Positions 16,804 to 26,383 are shown, numbered from the stretch's first letter. The stretch is DNA of 64,000 nucleotides from Chryseobacterium lactis (GCF_003815875.1 NZ_CP033924.1:3348001-3412000), one strand, 5' to 3'. Notes: generated by a model from the letters alone, not told the origin. Translations and numbers: made by a program.

Positions 16804-18993
16804 ATGAAAAAAACTATTATTTCTGCATCCTTATTAGCAGTTACCATGCTCAGTGCCCAGGAAAGTGATACTCTTAAAATTTCTGAAATTCAATCCGTAT
16901 CGCTTCAGGGAACTCACAACTACAGAACCAAAAAATCAGAATCCGTGGCAAGGCTTCCCTTGGAAAACCTTGAAAATCCAACTGTCTATAACCTTGTTCC
17001 AAAGGAAATTATCAGCGAGATGAACGCTGTGGATTTCAATACTGCGATGGCTTCGGCTCCCGGAGTCGTCGTGAGCAACAGTGTAAACGACAGCGGGAAT
17101 GATATTTTTATGAGAGGTTTCAGTTCGAATGCAACCTTCAGAAACGGGCTGATCCAAAACCCTAGAGTACAGGCCGAAATAGCCAATATTGAAAGGGTAG
17201 AAGTAATTAAAGGCCCCTCAGGAACCTTATTCGGCGGAACTCTCGCCAATTATGGCGGCGTAGTGAATGTAGTAACCAAAAAACCTCAGGAAAATTTTGG
17301 TGGAATCATCAATTATACCACCGGAAGCTGGGGAATGAACAGAATTACAGCAGATGTAAATACTCCGCTGAATAAAGAAAAAACAGCACTGGCAAGATTT
17401 AATGTAGCGGCGTATTCTCAGGATTCTTTTCAGGATGCGGGTTATAATAAAGGAGTATTTTTTTCAGGAAGTATTCTGTATAAAGTAAGCGATAGAACAA
17501 CGGTAACTCTGGATACAGAATTTCATGCACCGGAAAAAACGCTGAACGCTTATGTGAGACAGTCTGAAAAATTGACCCTTCATTCCATGAAAGACCTAGC
17601 CGGAGCCCATGACAGATCATTTACCAGCAATGATATCGGTTCCAAGAGAACTAATTTTGTGACAATGGCTGAGGTAACCCATAAAATCAATGATCAATGG
17701 ACTTCCCGAACTTCATATCAAAGAGGCGAGGCCAATGAAAATGAATCTGTATTTTTAGTTTTAAACTATTTAAATAATAATTCTGTAAGCAGAAGTATTC
17801 GTCCTTTTGACAGCTATAAAATAACCACGGACAACATTCAACAGAACTTTATCGGAGATTTTAAAATTGGAAAACTGAGAAACCGTTTGGTTGTAGGGGT
17901 AGATTACTTTCAGCAGACTAGTAAAAATCAATATCCAATGTTCAAGGTGGGTAATAATTCTTCATCAGTTTTTGCACCATATCCTTTAAATGGAGTATTT
18001 ACCGACGATTATGGTACACCAAAAGGAAATGACATTGTCATGTTGGATGAAAGCTCACCCTGGACTTCTATATCAAGAGATGTCGTTAAAAGACTTCCCA
18101 GAAGCGGAACGATGTATGATATCAATAAGGTAAGTACATTCAGTGTATATGCTTCCGATGTTCTTAATATTACCGATAATCTATTGGTGATGGCAAGTTT
18201 AAGAATGGATAATTATAAAAACAATAATATTATTTCCAATGGAGTGGAAGGAAAAGGAAAATATACACAAACTCAATTTGCTCCTAAGTTGGGATTAGTC
18301 TATGAGATCGTTAAAAATGAAGTTTCCTTCTTTGCCAATTATGTAAATGGTTTTAAAAATGTGGCTCCAACAGTAGACCCGAGAGATACAAGCAGAAATA
18401 CTTATATCGAATACAAACCGGAACAGGGAAATCAGTTTGAGGCAGGATTTAAACTGGACTTGTTGGGTAAGAAACTTCTTACAACAATAAGTTATTATAA
18501 TATGAGGATCAAAAACCGTCTGATGCCGGATCCATCAGGTATTACCGGGCTTTATATTCAGGATGGGAATATTAAAAATCAGGGTTTTGAAATTGATCTA
18601 GTCGCCAATCCTGTTAAAGGATGGAATATTGTAGCCGGTTATGGTTATAACGACAACAAATATGATGACAGAAGTAAAGATGCAGGAAAAAGAAGTGCAT
18701 GGTCACCTAAACATGTAGCGAATTTCTGGACGAGTTATAAAATTATGGATGGCGCCTATGAAGGATTAGGCTTTGGAGCAGGATTTAATTTTGTAGATAA
18801 AACATACATCAACATCACCAATCATTTTCTTGCTCCATCATACACAACTGTAGGTGCGACTGTTTTCTACGATAAAAAGAAATACAGAATCGGTCTGAAA
18901 ATGAATAACGCATTGAACCAGATGTACTGGAACTTCTACGGACAGCCACAAAAACCCAGAGAAATCCTGGCCAACTTCGCATTCAAATTTTAA
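16804..18993 (+). CDS. TonB-dependent siderophore receptor
   Basis: It has 729 residues. After the signal peptide (MKKTIISASLLAVTMLSAQ) comes a plug domain (about 50-170) with DIFMRGFSSNATFRNG and VEVIKGPSGTLFGG, then a 22-strand barrel ending in the aromatic terminal strand ILANFAFKF. It imports a ferric siderophore across the outer membrane using TonB energy. The PepSY protein and esterase downstream fit iron acquisition. TAATTTTG (16773-16780) is a candidate -7 box with a poor -33. No Fur box was convincingly seen. No carboxypeptidase-regulatory-like N-terminal domain is present, so it is not of the SusC type. Confidence 0.9.
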   Translation: MKKTIISASLLAVTMLSAQESDTLKISEIQSVSLQGTHNYRTKKSESVARLPLENLENPTVYNLVPKEIISEMNAVDFNTAMASAPGVVVSNSVNDSGNDIFMRGFSSNATFRNGLIQNPRVQAEIANIERVEVIKGPSGTLFGGTLANYGGVVNVVTKKPQENFGGIINYTTGSWGMNRITADVNTPLNKEKTALARFNVAAYSQDSFQDAGYNKGVFFSGSILYKVSDRTTVTLDTEFHAPEKTLNAYVRQSEKLTLHSMKDLAGAHDRSFTSNDIGSKRTNFVTMAEVTHKINDQWTSRTSYQRGEANENESVFLVLNYLNNNSVSRSIRPFDSYKITTDNIQQNFIGDFKIGKLRNRLVVGVDYFQQTSKNQYPMFKVGNNSSSVFAPYPLNGVFTDDYGTPKGNDIVMLDESSPWTSISRDVVKRLPRSGTMYDINKVSTFSVYASDVLNITDNLLVMASLRMDNYKNNNIISNGVEGKGKYTQTQFAPKLGLVYEIVKNEVSFFANYVNGFKNVAPTVDPRDTSRNTYIEYKPEQGNQFEAGFKLDLLGKKLLTTISYYNMRIKNRLMPDPSGITGLYIQDGNIKNQGFEIDLVANPVKGWNIVAGYGYNDNKYDDRSKDAGKRSAWSPKHVANFWTSYKIMDGAYEGLGFGAGFNFVDKTYINITNHFLAPSYTTVGATVFYDKKKYRIGLKMNNALNQMYWNFYGQPQKPREILANFAFKF

Positions 18994-19025
18994 TAAAAAA
19001 ACAAAAACTATTTCAAAATATAGGT

Positions 19026-19134
19026 AGTTGTTGGAAAACGCAGAGGCATAAAGAAATTGGCTTTTGATGATTTTTTTAAGCCTTGAAGCGGTTTGTATAT
19101 TAAATCCATTGCGCTGTTGCGTTTTCCAACAACT
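19026..19134. repeat. 109-bp element with 16-bp inverted ends
   Basis: AGTTGTTGGAAAACGC (19026-19041) and its exact reverse complement (19119-19134) flank an A/T-rich interior. The end sequence resembles the ends of the units at 34271-35044 (TTGTTGGAAATCGCA), so it may be a relative. It lies inside the receptor-PepSY gap and would fold into a hairpin in the mRNA. Confidence 0.65.
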
Positions 19135-19162
19135 CTATTGATAGATGATCTGATCATTAGAT

Positions 19163-20425
19163 ATGGAAAATAAAAAAACTAACCCCAAGAAAAAACAAGG
19201 CAAATCTCTCACAAAGAGGATTACAGGCTGGCTGCATCTATGGCTGGGACTCGTTTCCGGAATTATTGTACTAACCGTTACTTTATCAGGAACCGTATTT
19301 GTCTTTTGTGACGAAATCATCGATTGGTGCGGCGGAAGTGCCAAATATATTGAGGTTCCGGCCAATACGAAAAAAATGAGCCCAGAAGAATTATTGGTTC
19401 AATTCCAGCAACAGGTTCCGGACAGAAGAGCCTTTTATTTTGATACCTATAAAGACGCTGACAGAAGTTTCAGAGTAGCTTCTGCCACCAAACCACCTGA
19501 AGATAAAAATGCTGCGAAACCTAAAGGTAAGGGTCGTGGCCCGAGAGGCGTTTTTGCCTATCATTATCTTAATCCATATACCGGAAAAGTAGTAGGTTCT
19601 ACAAAAAGCTACGAGTTTTTCTATGTGGTAGCTCATATCCATGCCCAGTTATTAGCTGGTAAATTTGGAAAAACGGTGGTTGGAATAGCTTCCATCATCT
19701 TTTTTATTCAACTGATCGGCGGTCTGATCCTCTGGTGGCCAAAAAAATGGAATAAAACCACCCGAACAACTGCATTTAAAATAAAATCAGGAACAAAATG
19801 GAGAAGGAAAAATTACGATTTCCACAATGTCTTTGGTTTTTACTCACTATTACCGGCGGTATTTATTACAATTACCGGATTGATTATGGCCTATAAAGTT
19901 CTTACAGATCTCACGCAGGAAGCTTTTGGAGGCATAGCAGATCCTCATAAAATTACGGAAAAGTATGAACCCAAATTTGATCCTGAGAAAAAAGCTTTAC
20001 CATTTATCGATTTCATAGACAGAAATTTTAAAGAAGTTCCTGAAGCAAAACAGATTAGGATGAGTGTTCCCAGAAATGATTCATCTACAGTTTATAATGT
20101 TGTTGCCGCTAAATTTATTGGGTTAAAAAGCATTACAAAAGGAAAAAGCAGGGAGGTTAATAAGTATTCGGGAGATGAAATTAATTACCCTAAAGAAGTA
20201 CAGATGCACGAAGTCATTGAACACATGAATTTCGATCTCCACGTTGGCTACTGGGGCGGAATGTTTGGGAAAATATTCACATTCGTTATCGGAATTATCT
20301 GTACCAGCCTCCCGGTTACCGGCTTCCTGATCTGGTGGGGAAGAAGAAATAAATCACCAAAAAAGAAAAAAGAAATTAAAAATATTCATCAACAAAGAAA
20401 AGAACATCATGAACAACTGGTTTAA
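19163..20425 (+). CDS. PepSY-associated TM protein (iron uptake type)
   Basis: It has 420 residues. Four membrane segments: residues about 20-45 (WLHLWLGLVSGIIVLTVTLS), about 170-190, about 225-245 and about 370-395. The first and last carry the HLW and W-rich motifs of the PepSY_TM family. Two periplasmic PepSY-like regions lie between. Family members accompany siderophore receptors and are proposed to reduce ferric siderophores or handle them in the periplasm. The last 17 bases overlap the following esterase gene, showing tight coupling. Confidence 0.87.
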   Translation: MENKKTNPKKKQGKSLTKRITGWLHLWLGLVSGIIVLTVTLSGTVFVFCDEIIDWCGGSAKYIEVPANTKKMSPEELLVQFQQQVPDRRAFYFDTYKDADRSFRVASATKPPEDKNAAKPKGKGRGPRGVFAYHYLNPYTGKVVGSTKSYEFFYVVAHIHAQLLAGKFGKTVVGIASIIFFIQLIGGLILWWPKKWNKTTRTTAFKIKSGTKWRRKNYDFHNVFGFYSLLPAVFITITGLIMAYKVLTDLTQEAFGGIADPHKITEKYEPKFDPEKKALPFIDFIDRNFKEVPEAKQIRMSVPRNDSSTVYNVVAAKFIGLKSITKGKSREVNKYSGDEINYPKEVQMHEVIEHMNFDLHVGYWGGMFGKIFTFVIGIICTSLPVTGFLIWWGRRNKSPKKKKEIKNIHQQRKEHHEQLV

Positions 20426-21461
20426 ATTTTTATATCTGTCCGTATTTCTATTTTTTACATCCGGAAGAGCTCAGGAGACATTGACAATAGGAGAGAAGCA
20501 GACATTATTTTCAAAAATTTTAAATGAAAAAAGGGAGATCTGGATTCACCTTCCAAAAACATATAATGATACAACAATTACTCCTGCAAAGTATCCGGTA
20601 ATTTATCTCCTGGACGGAGAAATTAATTTTGAATATTTTACAGGAATGACCGATTTTATCGCCCGAACTCCTTATGCTGATATTCCGGAGTGTATTGTAG
20701 TAGGAATAAAAAATACCGAGAGAACAAGAGACCTTACTCCAACAAAATCCCAGAAGAAAAGTCCGGTAAATCCTGATGTAACCCTTTTTGCTGACAGTGG
20801 CGGAAGTGAAAACTTTGTTAAATTTCTTCAGGATGAATTAAAACCAATGATCAGTAAAAATTACAGAACTCAGGAATATTCTATTTTGGTAGGGCATTCA
20901 TTCGGAGGCTTATTTGCCATTAATACTTTCCTCACTCATCCTGAGTATTTCAAAGCTTATGTTGCGAATGACCCCAGTTTATGGTGGGATAATAAAGTAA
21001 CTATTTCCAGAACAAAAGATTATGTAGAGAAAAATAAAAAATTTCCGGCCGGTAAATCATTGTATGTTTCTCAGGCAGATAATGAAGAACAGCAGAAAAA
21101 CTGGAATTCTGATATGACACAGGCTATTGAGGAATTTAAAGAGATTATAGAAAAAAACGGATCACTGAACTATAAACACAGCTTTTTTAAAGGAGAAACC
21201 CACGGAACCGTTTCATATCCTGGGAATTATGAAGCGTTAAAATTTATATTTAAAGGGTTTAGAACAGATATAAAGCAGTTGGCCAAAAATCCGAAGCAGC
21301 TTGAAGCAGATTATAAGAATTTGTCTGAAAAACTAGGCGCAGAATTTGCCCCTTCAGAAGCTTATTTGAATGTAGTACTTACATTTATGAAAACGAATGA
21401 TTTTAAAGAATCGGAAGCCTATTTTATGAATATGAAGAACAGATACTATCCTAAAAAATAA
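20409..21461 (+). CDS. secreted esterase, siderophore-esterase-like
   Basis: It has 350 residues. Signal peptide MNNWFKFLYLSVFLFFTSGRAQ; Fes/IroE-like alpha/beta hydrolase domain with YPVIYLLDGEINF, nucleophile elbow GHSFGGLFA and late His in FKGETHGTVSYP. The C-terminal ~70 residues are an added helical tail. Because it overlaps the PepSY gene and follows a siderophore receptor, it may hydrolyse imported ester-type siderophores; that is inference, since this fold has many substrates. A terminator follows. Confidence 0.82.
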   Translation: MNNWFKFLYLSVFLFFTSGRAQETLTIGEKQTLFSKILNEKREIWIHLPKTYNDTTITPAKYPVIYLLDGEINFEYFTGMTDFIARTPYADIPECIVVGIKNTERTRDLTPTKSQKKSPVNPDVTLFADSGGSENFVKFLQDELKPMISKNYRTQEYSILVGHSFGGLFAINTFLTHPEYFKAYVANDPSLWWDNKVTISRTKDYVEKNKKFPAGKSLYVSQADNEEQQKNWNSDMTQAIEEFKEIIEKNGSLNYKHSFFKGETHGTVSYPGNYEALKFIFKGFRTDIKQLAKNPKQLEADYKNLSEKLGAEFAPSEAYLNVVLTFMKTNDFKESEAYFMNMKNRYYPKK

Positions 21462-21478
21462 AAATATACAAGTAATAA

Positions 21479-21512
21479 AAGCAAATTTGCCCTTCGCAGA
21501 TTTGCTTTTTTT
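21479..21512 (+). terminator. intrinsic terminator after the receptor-PepSY-esterase unit
   Basis: AAGCAAATTTGC and GCAGATTTGCTT form a stem around CCTTC, followed by eight T residues. It marks the end of the iron-uptake transcription unit. Confidence 0.8.
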
Positions 21513-21528
21513 TCACATGAAAATAATA

Positions 21529-21685
21529 AAGAGGCTGTCTCAAAAGTGTCATTCTGAATGAAATGAAATGTAGTGAAGAATCTTAAATAACAGATAAGCA
21601 ATAAGATTCTTCGTTCGTCAGAAATCGAAGATTCGGAGTAGTCAATGACAAAAGCTAAATTATTTGACTTTTGAGACAGCCTCTT
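21529..21685. mobile_element. 157-bp MITE-like element
   Basis: The ends are a perfect 19-bp inverted repeat: AAGAGGCTGTCTCAAAAGT (21529-21547) and its reverse complement (21667-21685). The core contains GTCATTCTGAATG, AGTGAAGAATCTT and AAGATTCTTCG, shared with the shorter element at 7289-7366. No ORF. No clear target-site duplication was found. Confidence 0.7.
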
Positions 21686-21714
21686 GTATTGATAATAAAT
21701 TAATTCTGCAAATC

Positions 21715-22728
21715 TTAATGTCTGTTATCACAATTAATTACAATTGGTTTCTCTTTCTTATCCAGAAACGTGATGGATGAACAACCAAAATAATGAGCAA
21801 TGAAACCGAAACTTACCGGTGGTTTTCCTTTGAAAAGAGAACCTGTCCACTGAGTTGGATTAGCTCCATCTGTATCTATTCCGTTAAGCGGTGATAATTC
21901 AGCATCCATTCCTGCTGTTGTGATTGTTTTTTCAAATATTTTTTCATTCTGATCATTGATGACAACCAGTTTGCGTTCTATTACAACTTCATCTTCCAGA
22001 TAATCCTGCAAATAATATTTCAGGTTTTCATATTGAGCCTGAAAAGTATTCCCAGGTTTCAGCTTTGAATCTGTAAAGTACTTTTTTGAGATATCGCTGC
22101 CCGTTTTTTTCCATGCGATGGCTTGCATTTTTCCTTCAATGAACGGGTTCTTATTTCCAAAATAAGCAATTGCATTATAATATTTTTCAGAAACATCATT
22201 GTTCTGTTGAGCTGCTACCTGAAATCCCACCATATAAGAGCTTGGATCCACTTCCTCGCTGTCCAGAGAATAGCCGTCTAAATAGGCAACTGCCTTAAGC
22301 TTATGCAATGGCATTTTCTGAAGCTTGTTGAATTGATAGTTATAAAGGTAAAGTGAATCGTTCTCCGTAAGATGAAGACCATCCAGCATTTTTTTCCTGT
22401 GTTTGGGATCAAGTTCCAGATACTGTAGCTGATCAGAAGGAATACTCTTTTGTTTTTTAAAGATATCTTCCTGTATAGGGTTGGGATCTTTATAAATATC
22501 CGACACTGAGATAAACACATCCGCCCGGGCATCTTTCTGTGCAGAAGAGATAACAGCGATACTGTAAATATTGAAATTGCTATAGTCTATTTTATCTTCA
22601 ACCTTTGCCGTTCTGACAGAGTCTGCCGGGAGTTTTGCAGGGCTTTCAACGGTCTTTTTTTCTTCTTTCCGACAACTGATAATAGCCAGTGGAAATAATA
22701 AAAGCGCAACAGCTGTTTTGATCTTCAT
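21715..22728 (-). CDS. hypothetical lipoprotein
   Basis: It has 337 residues from the ATG at 22728. A longer frame extends back to 22866 but its extra residues overlap the upstream gene and hide the signal. The N-terminus is a lipoprotein signal, MKIKTAVALLLFPLAIISC, followed by a Lys/Glu-rich linker. The body is rich in short beta and helical segments, and ends with paired Cys (FGCSS, INCDN). No known domain was recognised. It starts 31 bases after the protease-fold gene and is probably co-transcribed with it. Confidence 0.65.
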   Translation of the reverse strand: MKIKTAVALLLFPLAIISCRKEEKKTVESPAKLPADSVRTAKVEDKIDYSNFNIYSIAVISSAQKDARADVFISVSDIYKDPNPIQEDIFKKQKSIPSDQLQYLELDPKHRKKMLDGLHLTENDSLYLYNYQFNKLQKMPLHKLKAVAYLDGYSLDSEEVDPSSYMVGFQVAAQQNNDVSEKYYNAIAYFGNKNPFIEGKMQAIAWKKTGSDISKKYFTDSKLKPGNTFQAQYENLKYYLQDYLEDEVVIERKLVVINDQNEKIFEKTITTAGMDAELSPLNGIDTDGANPTQWTGSLFKGKPPVSFGFIAHYFGCSSITFLDKKEKPIVINCDNRH

Positions 22729-22759
22729 AAGCTTTCTTATTGTTAAATGTTGATATTGT

Positions 22760-23614
22760 TTAATTGATTTTATAATACGGTTCCGAATAGTATTTACTTG
22801 GTTTGATATACGCTGTCTTTCGGTCTGCATCAAAAACCCAGATAAATCTGCGAAGCATGTCTGCACCTAAATAACTGACATTTTGAGTCTTAATTTCTCC
22901 AGCGAAAAAGGCAATAGAAATATTTTTGAAAACCATATCACCGAGTTTGAAAAACGGAAGAACGGCCTGTTTGGTTACCAGACTTCGCCCTTTAGAATCT
23001 TTCAGTGTTTTTTCTCCGGTGATCTTTAGTTTTTTATTCAGATCTTTTTCTTCGGCAAATGGATTACTGTACAAAATACCTCCTGAATACCCGGATTGAA
23101 GAACAAAATGACCTTCTTCTTGCCGATGTCCGTCAATAACATTGTCACCAACAACATAAAAAGCATCCTGATCATAAATGGTCTGGATAGGTTGAAAACC
23201 TTTCAGATCCGGCATTTTGTCAAAAATAACGAATTGGTTGTTGTCGTAATCTATTGTAAAAGCTTTTCCTTCAAAAAGACCTGTACCGATTTTTCCGTCT
23301 GCTTCAGGACCTGTCAGCTGATTGTCGGTAAAGAGAATATCTTTAAAACTTAGTTTTCCGATGTCGACCGTATTATTTTCACTGATTTCCTCTTTATTGA
23401 AAATGATGTGATCCGCTTTTCGTTTGCGTTCAGGAGAAATGGCTCCGTCTTTCATGGCGATCTGAAACATCAGATCCAGCGAATCCTTTTTATTGACTAC
23501 TGTCTTTACAATAATATTGTTGTACTTTGTTATTCGAAAAGGAATGGTCTGCTGAGCTTTAGTGCTTAAAAATCCGGCAGAAAACAGCAATAAAAGACCT
23601 GTTTTTTTTAGCAT
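22760..23614 (-). CDS. aspartyl-protease-fold protein lacking the catalytic DTG
   Basis: It has 284 residues with signal peptide MLKKTGLLLLFSAGFLSTKAQ. The retropepsin-like pattern is visible: a GLFEGKAFTIDYDNNQFVIF strand pair, and the second-lobe elbow FVLQSGYSGGILYS followed by LGADMLRRFIWVFD. The elbow normally reads LDTG or LDSG; here Asp is replaced by Gln (LQSG). In the first half the equivalent segment (LDLMFQIAMKDGAIS) also lacks DTG. The protein is therefore probably catalytically dead or uses other residues. Compare the intact relative at 37486. Confidence 0.65.
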   Translation of the reverse strand: MLKKTGLLLLFSAGFLSTKAQQTIPFRITKYNNIIVKTVVNKKDSLDLMFQIAMKDGAISPERKRKADHIIFNKEEISENNTVDIGKLSFKDILFTDNQLTGPEADGKIGTGLFEGKAFTIDYDNNQFVIFDKMPDLKGFQPIQTIYDQDAFYVVGDNVIDGHRQEEGHFVLQSGYSGGILYSNPFAEEKDLNKKLKITGEKTLKDSKGRSLVTKQAVLPFFKLGDMVFKNISIAFFAGEIKTQNVSYLGADMLRRFIWVFDADRKTAYIKPSKYYSEPYYKIN

Positions 23615-23895
23615 GAATGGTGATTAGTGTATTAAGCCTTAAAATTACCCATTATCTTTGAACCACCAAATAATATACTGAAATTATATCCCTGAAATCA
23701 GTCACAAGATCTCTTTATTCGGAAATCCTTCAAAACCCCTTTTTAAATCAGAAATTCTTGGGAACTATTTTGCCAATATGATGCTTCAAAAGAAAAAGTA
23801 AACGGAATGAAGACGCTTAAATCATAGTCCATTGGCATATTGCACAAGCAGAACGAATTTTAAAATCGCTCTAAAACAACCGTCATTTTCAAAAA

Positions 23896-24426
23896 ATGAT
23901 TAATTTTAAACCAATGGAAATCATACATCAAAAAATGATAAAAACTCCGTTGGGAGATATGGTTGCATGTGCTGTGGACCGCGGAATCTGTTTGCTTGAG
24001 TTTACGGACCGTAAGAATATTGAAAAACAGTTCAAAGCTTTATCAAAAACCTTGAATGCTGAAATTGTAGAAAAAGAACATTTTCATTTTAAACAATTGG
24101 AGAACGAATTAAAAGAGTATTTTGAGGGCAACAGAAATCATTTTGAGGTACCTTTATATACAACCGGAACCGAATTTCAGGAAAAAGTATGGCAGCTTCT
24201 TCGGGAAATTCCGATGGGAGAGATGAGAACCTATAAACAGCAATCTGAATTTTTGGAAAATCCTAAAGCAATACGAGCGGTAGGAACCGCTAACGGGATC
24301 AATAAAATTGCCATTTTAATTCCATGTCATCGGGTAATTGGTTCAAACGGTGAATTGGTAGGCTATGCCGGTGGAATATGGAGAAAACAAAAACTATTGG
24401 AACTGGAAAAAGCTATTCTCTTTTAA
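23896..24426 (+). CDS. ogt: methylated-DNA-[protein]-cysteine S-methyltransferase
   Basis: It has 176 residues (the start could also be ATG 23914). C-terminal MGMT domain with active-site PCHRVIGSNG (Cys144) and GYAGGIWRKQKLLELE. It removes alkyl groups from O6-alkylguanine by irreversible transfer to its own Cys. It is closely similar along its length to the C-terminal domain of the Ada protein 0.9 kb downstream, including the identical final 11 residues, so the two probably arose by duplication. It heads a run of genes reaching the terminator at 27939. Confidence 0.92.
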   Translation: MINFKPMEIIHQKMIKTPLGDMVACAVDRGICLLEFTDRKNIEKQFKALSKTLNAEIVEKEHFHFKQLENELKEYFEGNRNHFEVPLYTTGTEFQEKVWQLLREIPMGEMRTYKQQSEFLENPKAIRAVGTANGINKIAILIPCHRVIGSNGELVGYAGGIWRKQKLLELEKAILF

Positions 24427-24572
24427 TCCAAAAAAGATTTTATATAGCGTTGCTAAGGTTCATACCTTCTCTTAACTTTTAATTATCATTTTTTTTAATT
24501 CAAAAAATACTTGTCCATTTTTCGGTTGCACGCACTTCAACAATAGGGATACATTTGAATAAAAAATAATCA

Positions 24573-25337
24573 ATGATCAGTTTTAAAAATCTACACTACA
24601 ATGACGAGCCTTTGCTGCTGGGCAATGTATGGAATGTGCAGAGTGCGGGTGTCTATGAAAAATCAGGGTATCAGGCGCTGGCAACCTCAAGTTCTGCAGT
24701 CGCCCATAGTTTGGGATATGAAGATGGCGAGCAGATGACTTTTGAAGAGTATTTTTATATCATCAAAAGAATTAAGGAATCAACTTCAATTCCTCTGTCT
24801 GTTGACCTGGAAGCCGGGTACGGGAATACCACCGAGTTGATTGTATCCAATATTTTTAGACTTTTAGAAATAGGCGTATCGGGGATTAATCTTGAAGATA
24901 CCTATCTGATTGATGGAGTGAGAAAGCTTCTGGACAGAGAGGTCTTTTTTAAAAAAATAAAGGATATCATTTCACAACTGGGAGAAAGCCGAGATGAGGT
25001 TTTTATCAACATAAGAACAGACCCTTTTTTATTAGGAATTGAAAATGCACTGGAAGAAACTTTAGAAAGAATAAAACTGTTTGAAGAACTTAAGGTTGAC
25101 GGAGTTTTTGTTCCAGGTATGACTTCAGTAGATGATATTAAAACTGTCGTGGATGCCACTTTCCTCCCGGTTAATGTGATGTGTTTGCCGGAGCTTCCGG
25201 ATTTTAATACGCTTAAAAAATTAGGAGTGAAAAGAATTACTTCAGGAGCCTTTTTAAACAGATATATTTATAAGGAACTGGAGAAAACGATTGGAAATAT
25301 TTCAGATCAACAAAGTTTCGTATCACTTTTTACTTAA
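24573..25337 (+). CDS. isocitrate lyase/PEP mutase family enzyme
   Basis: It has 254 residues, a TIM barrel of the PEP mutase superfamily. N-terminal GNVWNVQSAGVYEKSGYQAL, then SVDLEAGYGN (metal/phosphate loop) and GINLEDT. The family includes PEP mutase, methylisocitrate lyase and oxaloacetate decarboxylases; the long version with KKMSGHC of true isocitrate lyase is absent. It is sandwiched between ogt and ada, only 2 bases before ada, so the three are probably co-transcribed. Upstream, TACATTTG (24550-24557) is a -7 candidate with TTG at a longer than usual distance. Confidence 0.82.
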   Translation: MISFKNLHYNDEPLLLGNVWNVQSAGVYEKSGYQALATSSSAVAHSLGYEDGEQMTFEEYFYIIKRIKESTSIPLSVDLEAGYGNTTELIVSNIFRLLEIGVSGINLEDTYLIDGVRKLLDREVFFKKIKDIISQLGESRDEVFINIRTDPFLLGIENALEETLERIKLFEELKVDGVFVPGMTSVDDIKTVVDATFLPVNVMCLPELPDFNTLKKLGVKRITSGAFLNRYIYKELEKTIGNISDQQSFVSLFT

Positions 25338-25339
25338 TT

Positions 25340-26383
25340 ATGGAACTGACAGAAAAAATAATGTACGAAGCGTCCTATACCAAGGATTCTTCATTTGAAG
25401 GAATATTCTGGATGGCTGTGAAAACGACCGGGATATTTTGCAGACCGACCTGTACCGCAAGAAAACCTAAATTTCAAAATGTGGAGTTTTTTTCCAATAC
25501 AAAAGAGGCAATATTGAAAGGATATCGCCCCTGTAAAGTATGTAAACCGCTGGAAAATCTTAATGCAACTCCTTCGTATATCCGGGAATTGTTGCTGGAA
25601 TTATCCGAAGATCCATCATTGAAATTAAAAGATTATGATTTGGTTAAAAGAGGTCTGGAACCCGCTACGGTCCGAAGGTGGTTTGTAAAACACCATGGAA
25701 TTACATTTCATGCCTTTCAAAGAATGTCGAAACTGAATACCGCATTTAAGAAACTTCAACAAGGTGAATCTGTAACAGAAGTGGCTTTTGATATGGGGTA
25801 TGAAAGCCTGAGCGGGTTCAATGAAAGCTTTAAAAATATTTTCGGAGTCTCTCCAAAAAATAATAAAATGGAAAAAATCGTCGATCTGAAAAGGATAGAA
25901 ACGGTATTGGGAACCATGATAGCCTGTGCTGATGAGAATGGAATCTGCCTGCTGGAATTTTCAGACAGAAAAGCTCTGCCTACAGAACTAAAAGCAATTT
26001 CAAAACATTATAATGCCAATATTGTACAAGGTGAAAATCCTCATTTTATCACGCTGGAAAAAGAACTTTCCGAATATTTTGAAGGAAAAAGAACAGGGTT
26101 TACTGTTCCTCTTTCTCTTGTAGGAACTGCTTTTCAGAAGCAGGTATGGGACATTTTAAAAGAAATTCCTTACGGATCTACCAGAAGCTATCAGGAACAG
26201 GCTGACATCCTGGGAAATCCTAAATCTGTACGTGCTGTAGCCAATGCCAACGGGTTAAATAAAATATCCATTATCATACCCTGTCATCGGGTAATTGGAA
26301 GCAACGGGCAGCTAACAGGCTATGGTGGCGGAATCTGGAGAAAGCAAAAATTATTGGAACTAGAGAAAGCTATTTTATTTTGA
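25340..26383 (+). CDS. ada: bifunctional DNA repair methyltransferase/activator Ada
   Basis: It has 347 residues in the canonical order. Residues 1-70: Ada zinc domain with CRPTC (Cys34, Cys38) and CKVC (Cys65, Cys68); Cys34 is the expected methylphosphotriester acceptor. About 75-175: AraC-type helix-turn-helix. About 185-347: MGMT domain with Cys315 in PCHRVIGSNG. Methylation of the N-terminal Cys should activate it as a transcription factor for its own operon. No Ada box was recognised upstream. It follows the PEP mutase-like gene after 2 bases. Confidence 0.93.
   Translation: MELTEKIMYEASYTKDSSFEGIFWMAVKTTGIFCRPTCTARKPKFQNVEFFSNTKEAILKGYRPCKVCKPLENLNATPSYIRELLLELSEDPSLKLKDYDLVKRGLEPATVRRWFVKHHGITFHAFQRMSKLNTAFKKLQQGESVTEVAFDMGYESLSGFNESFKNIFGVSPKNNKMEKIVDLKRIETVLGTMIACADENGICLLEFSDRKALPTELKAISKHYNANIVQGENPHFITLEKELSEYFEGKRTGFTVPLSLVGTAFQKQVWDILKEIPYGSTRSYQEQADILGNPKSVRAVANANGLNKISIIIPCHRVIGSNGQLTGYGGGIWRKQKLLELEKAILF

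Noticed and set aside
22729..22866. Extra 46 residues at the N-terminus of the lipoprotein gene at 21715
   Set aside because: They overlap the upstream gene and would hide a clear lipoprotein signal beginning at 22728.
23827..23874. Short frame VHWHIAQAERILKSL resembling a DinB-like tail
   Set aside because: Only 15 codons, with stops just before it; likely chance or a very old remnant in the gap before ogt.
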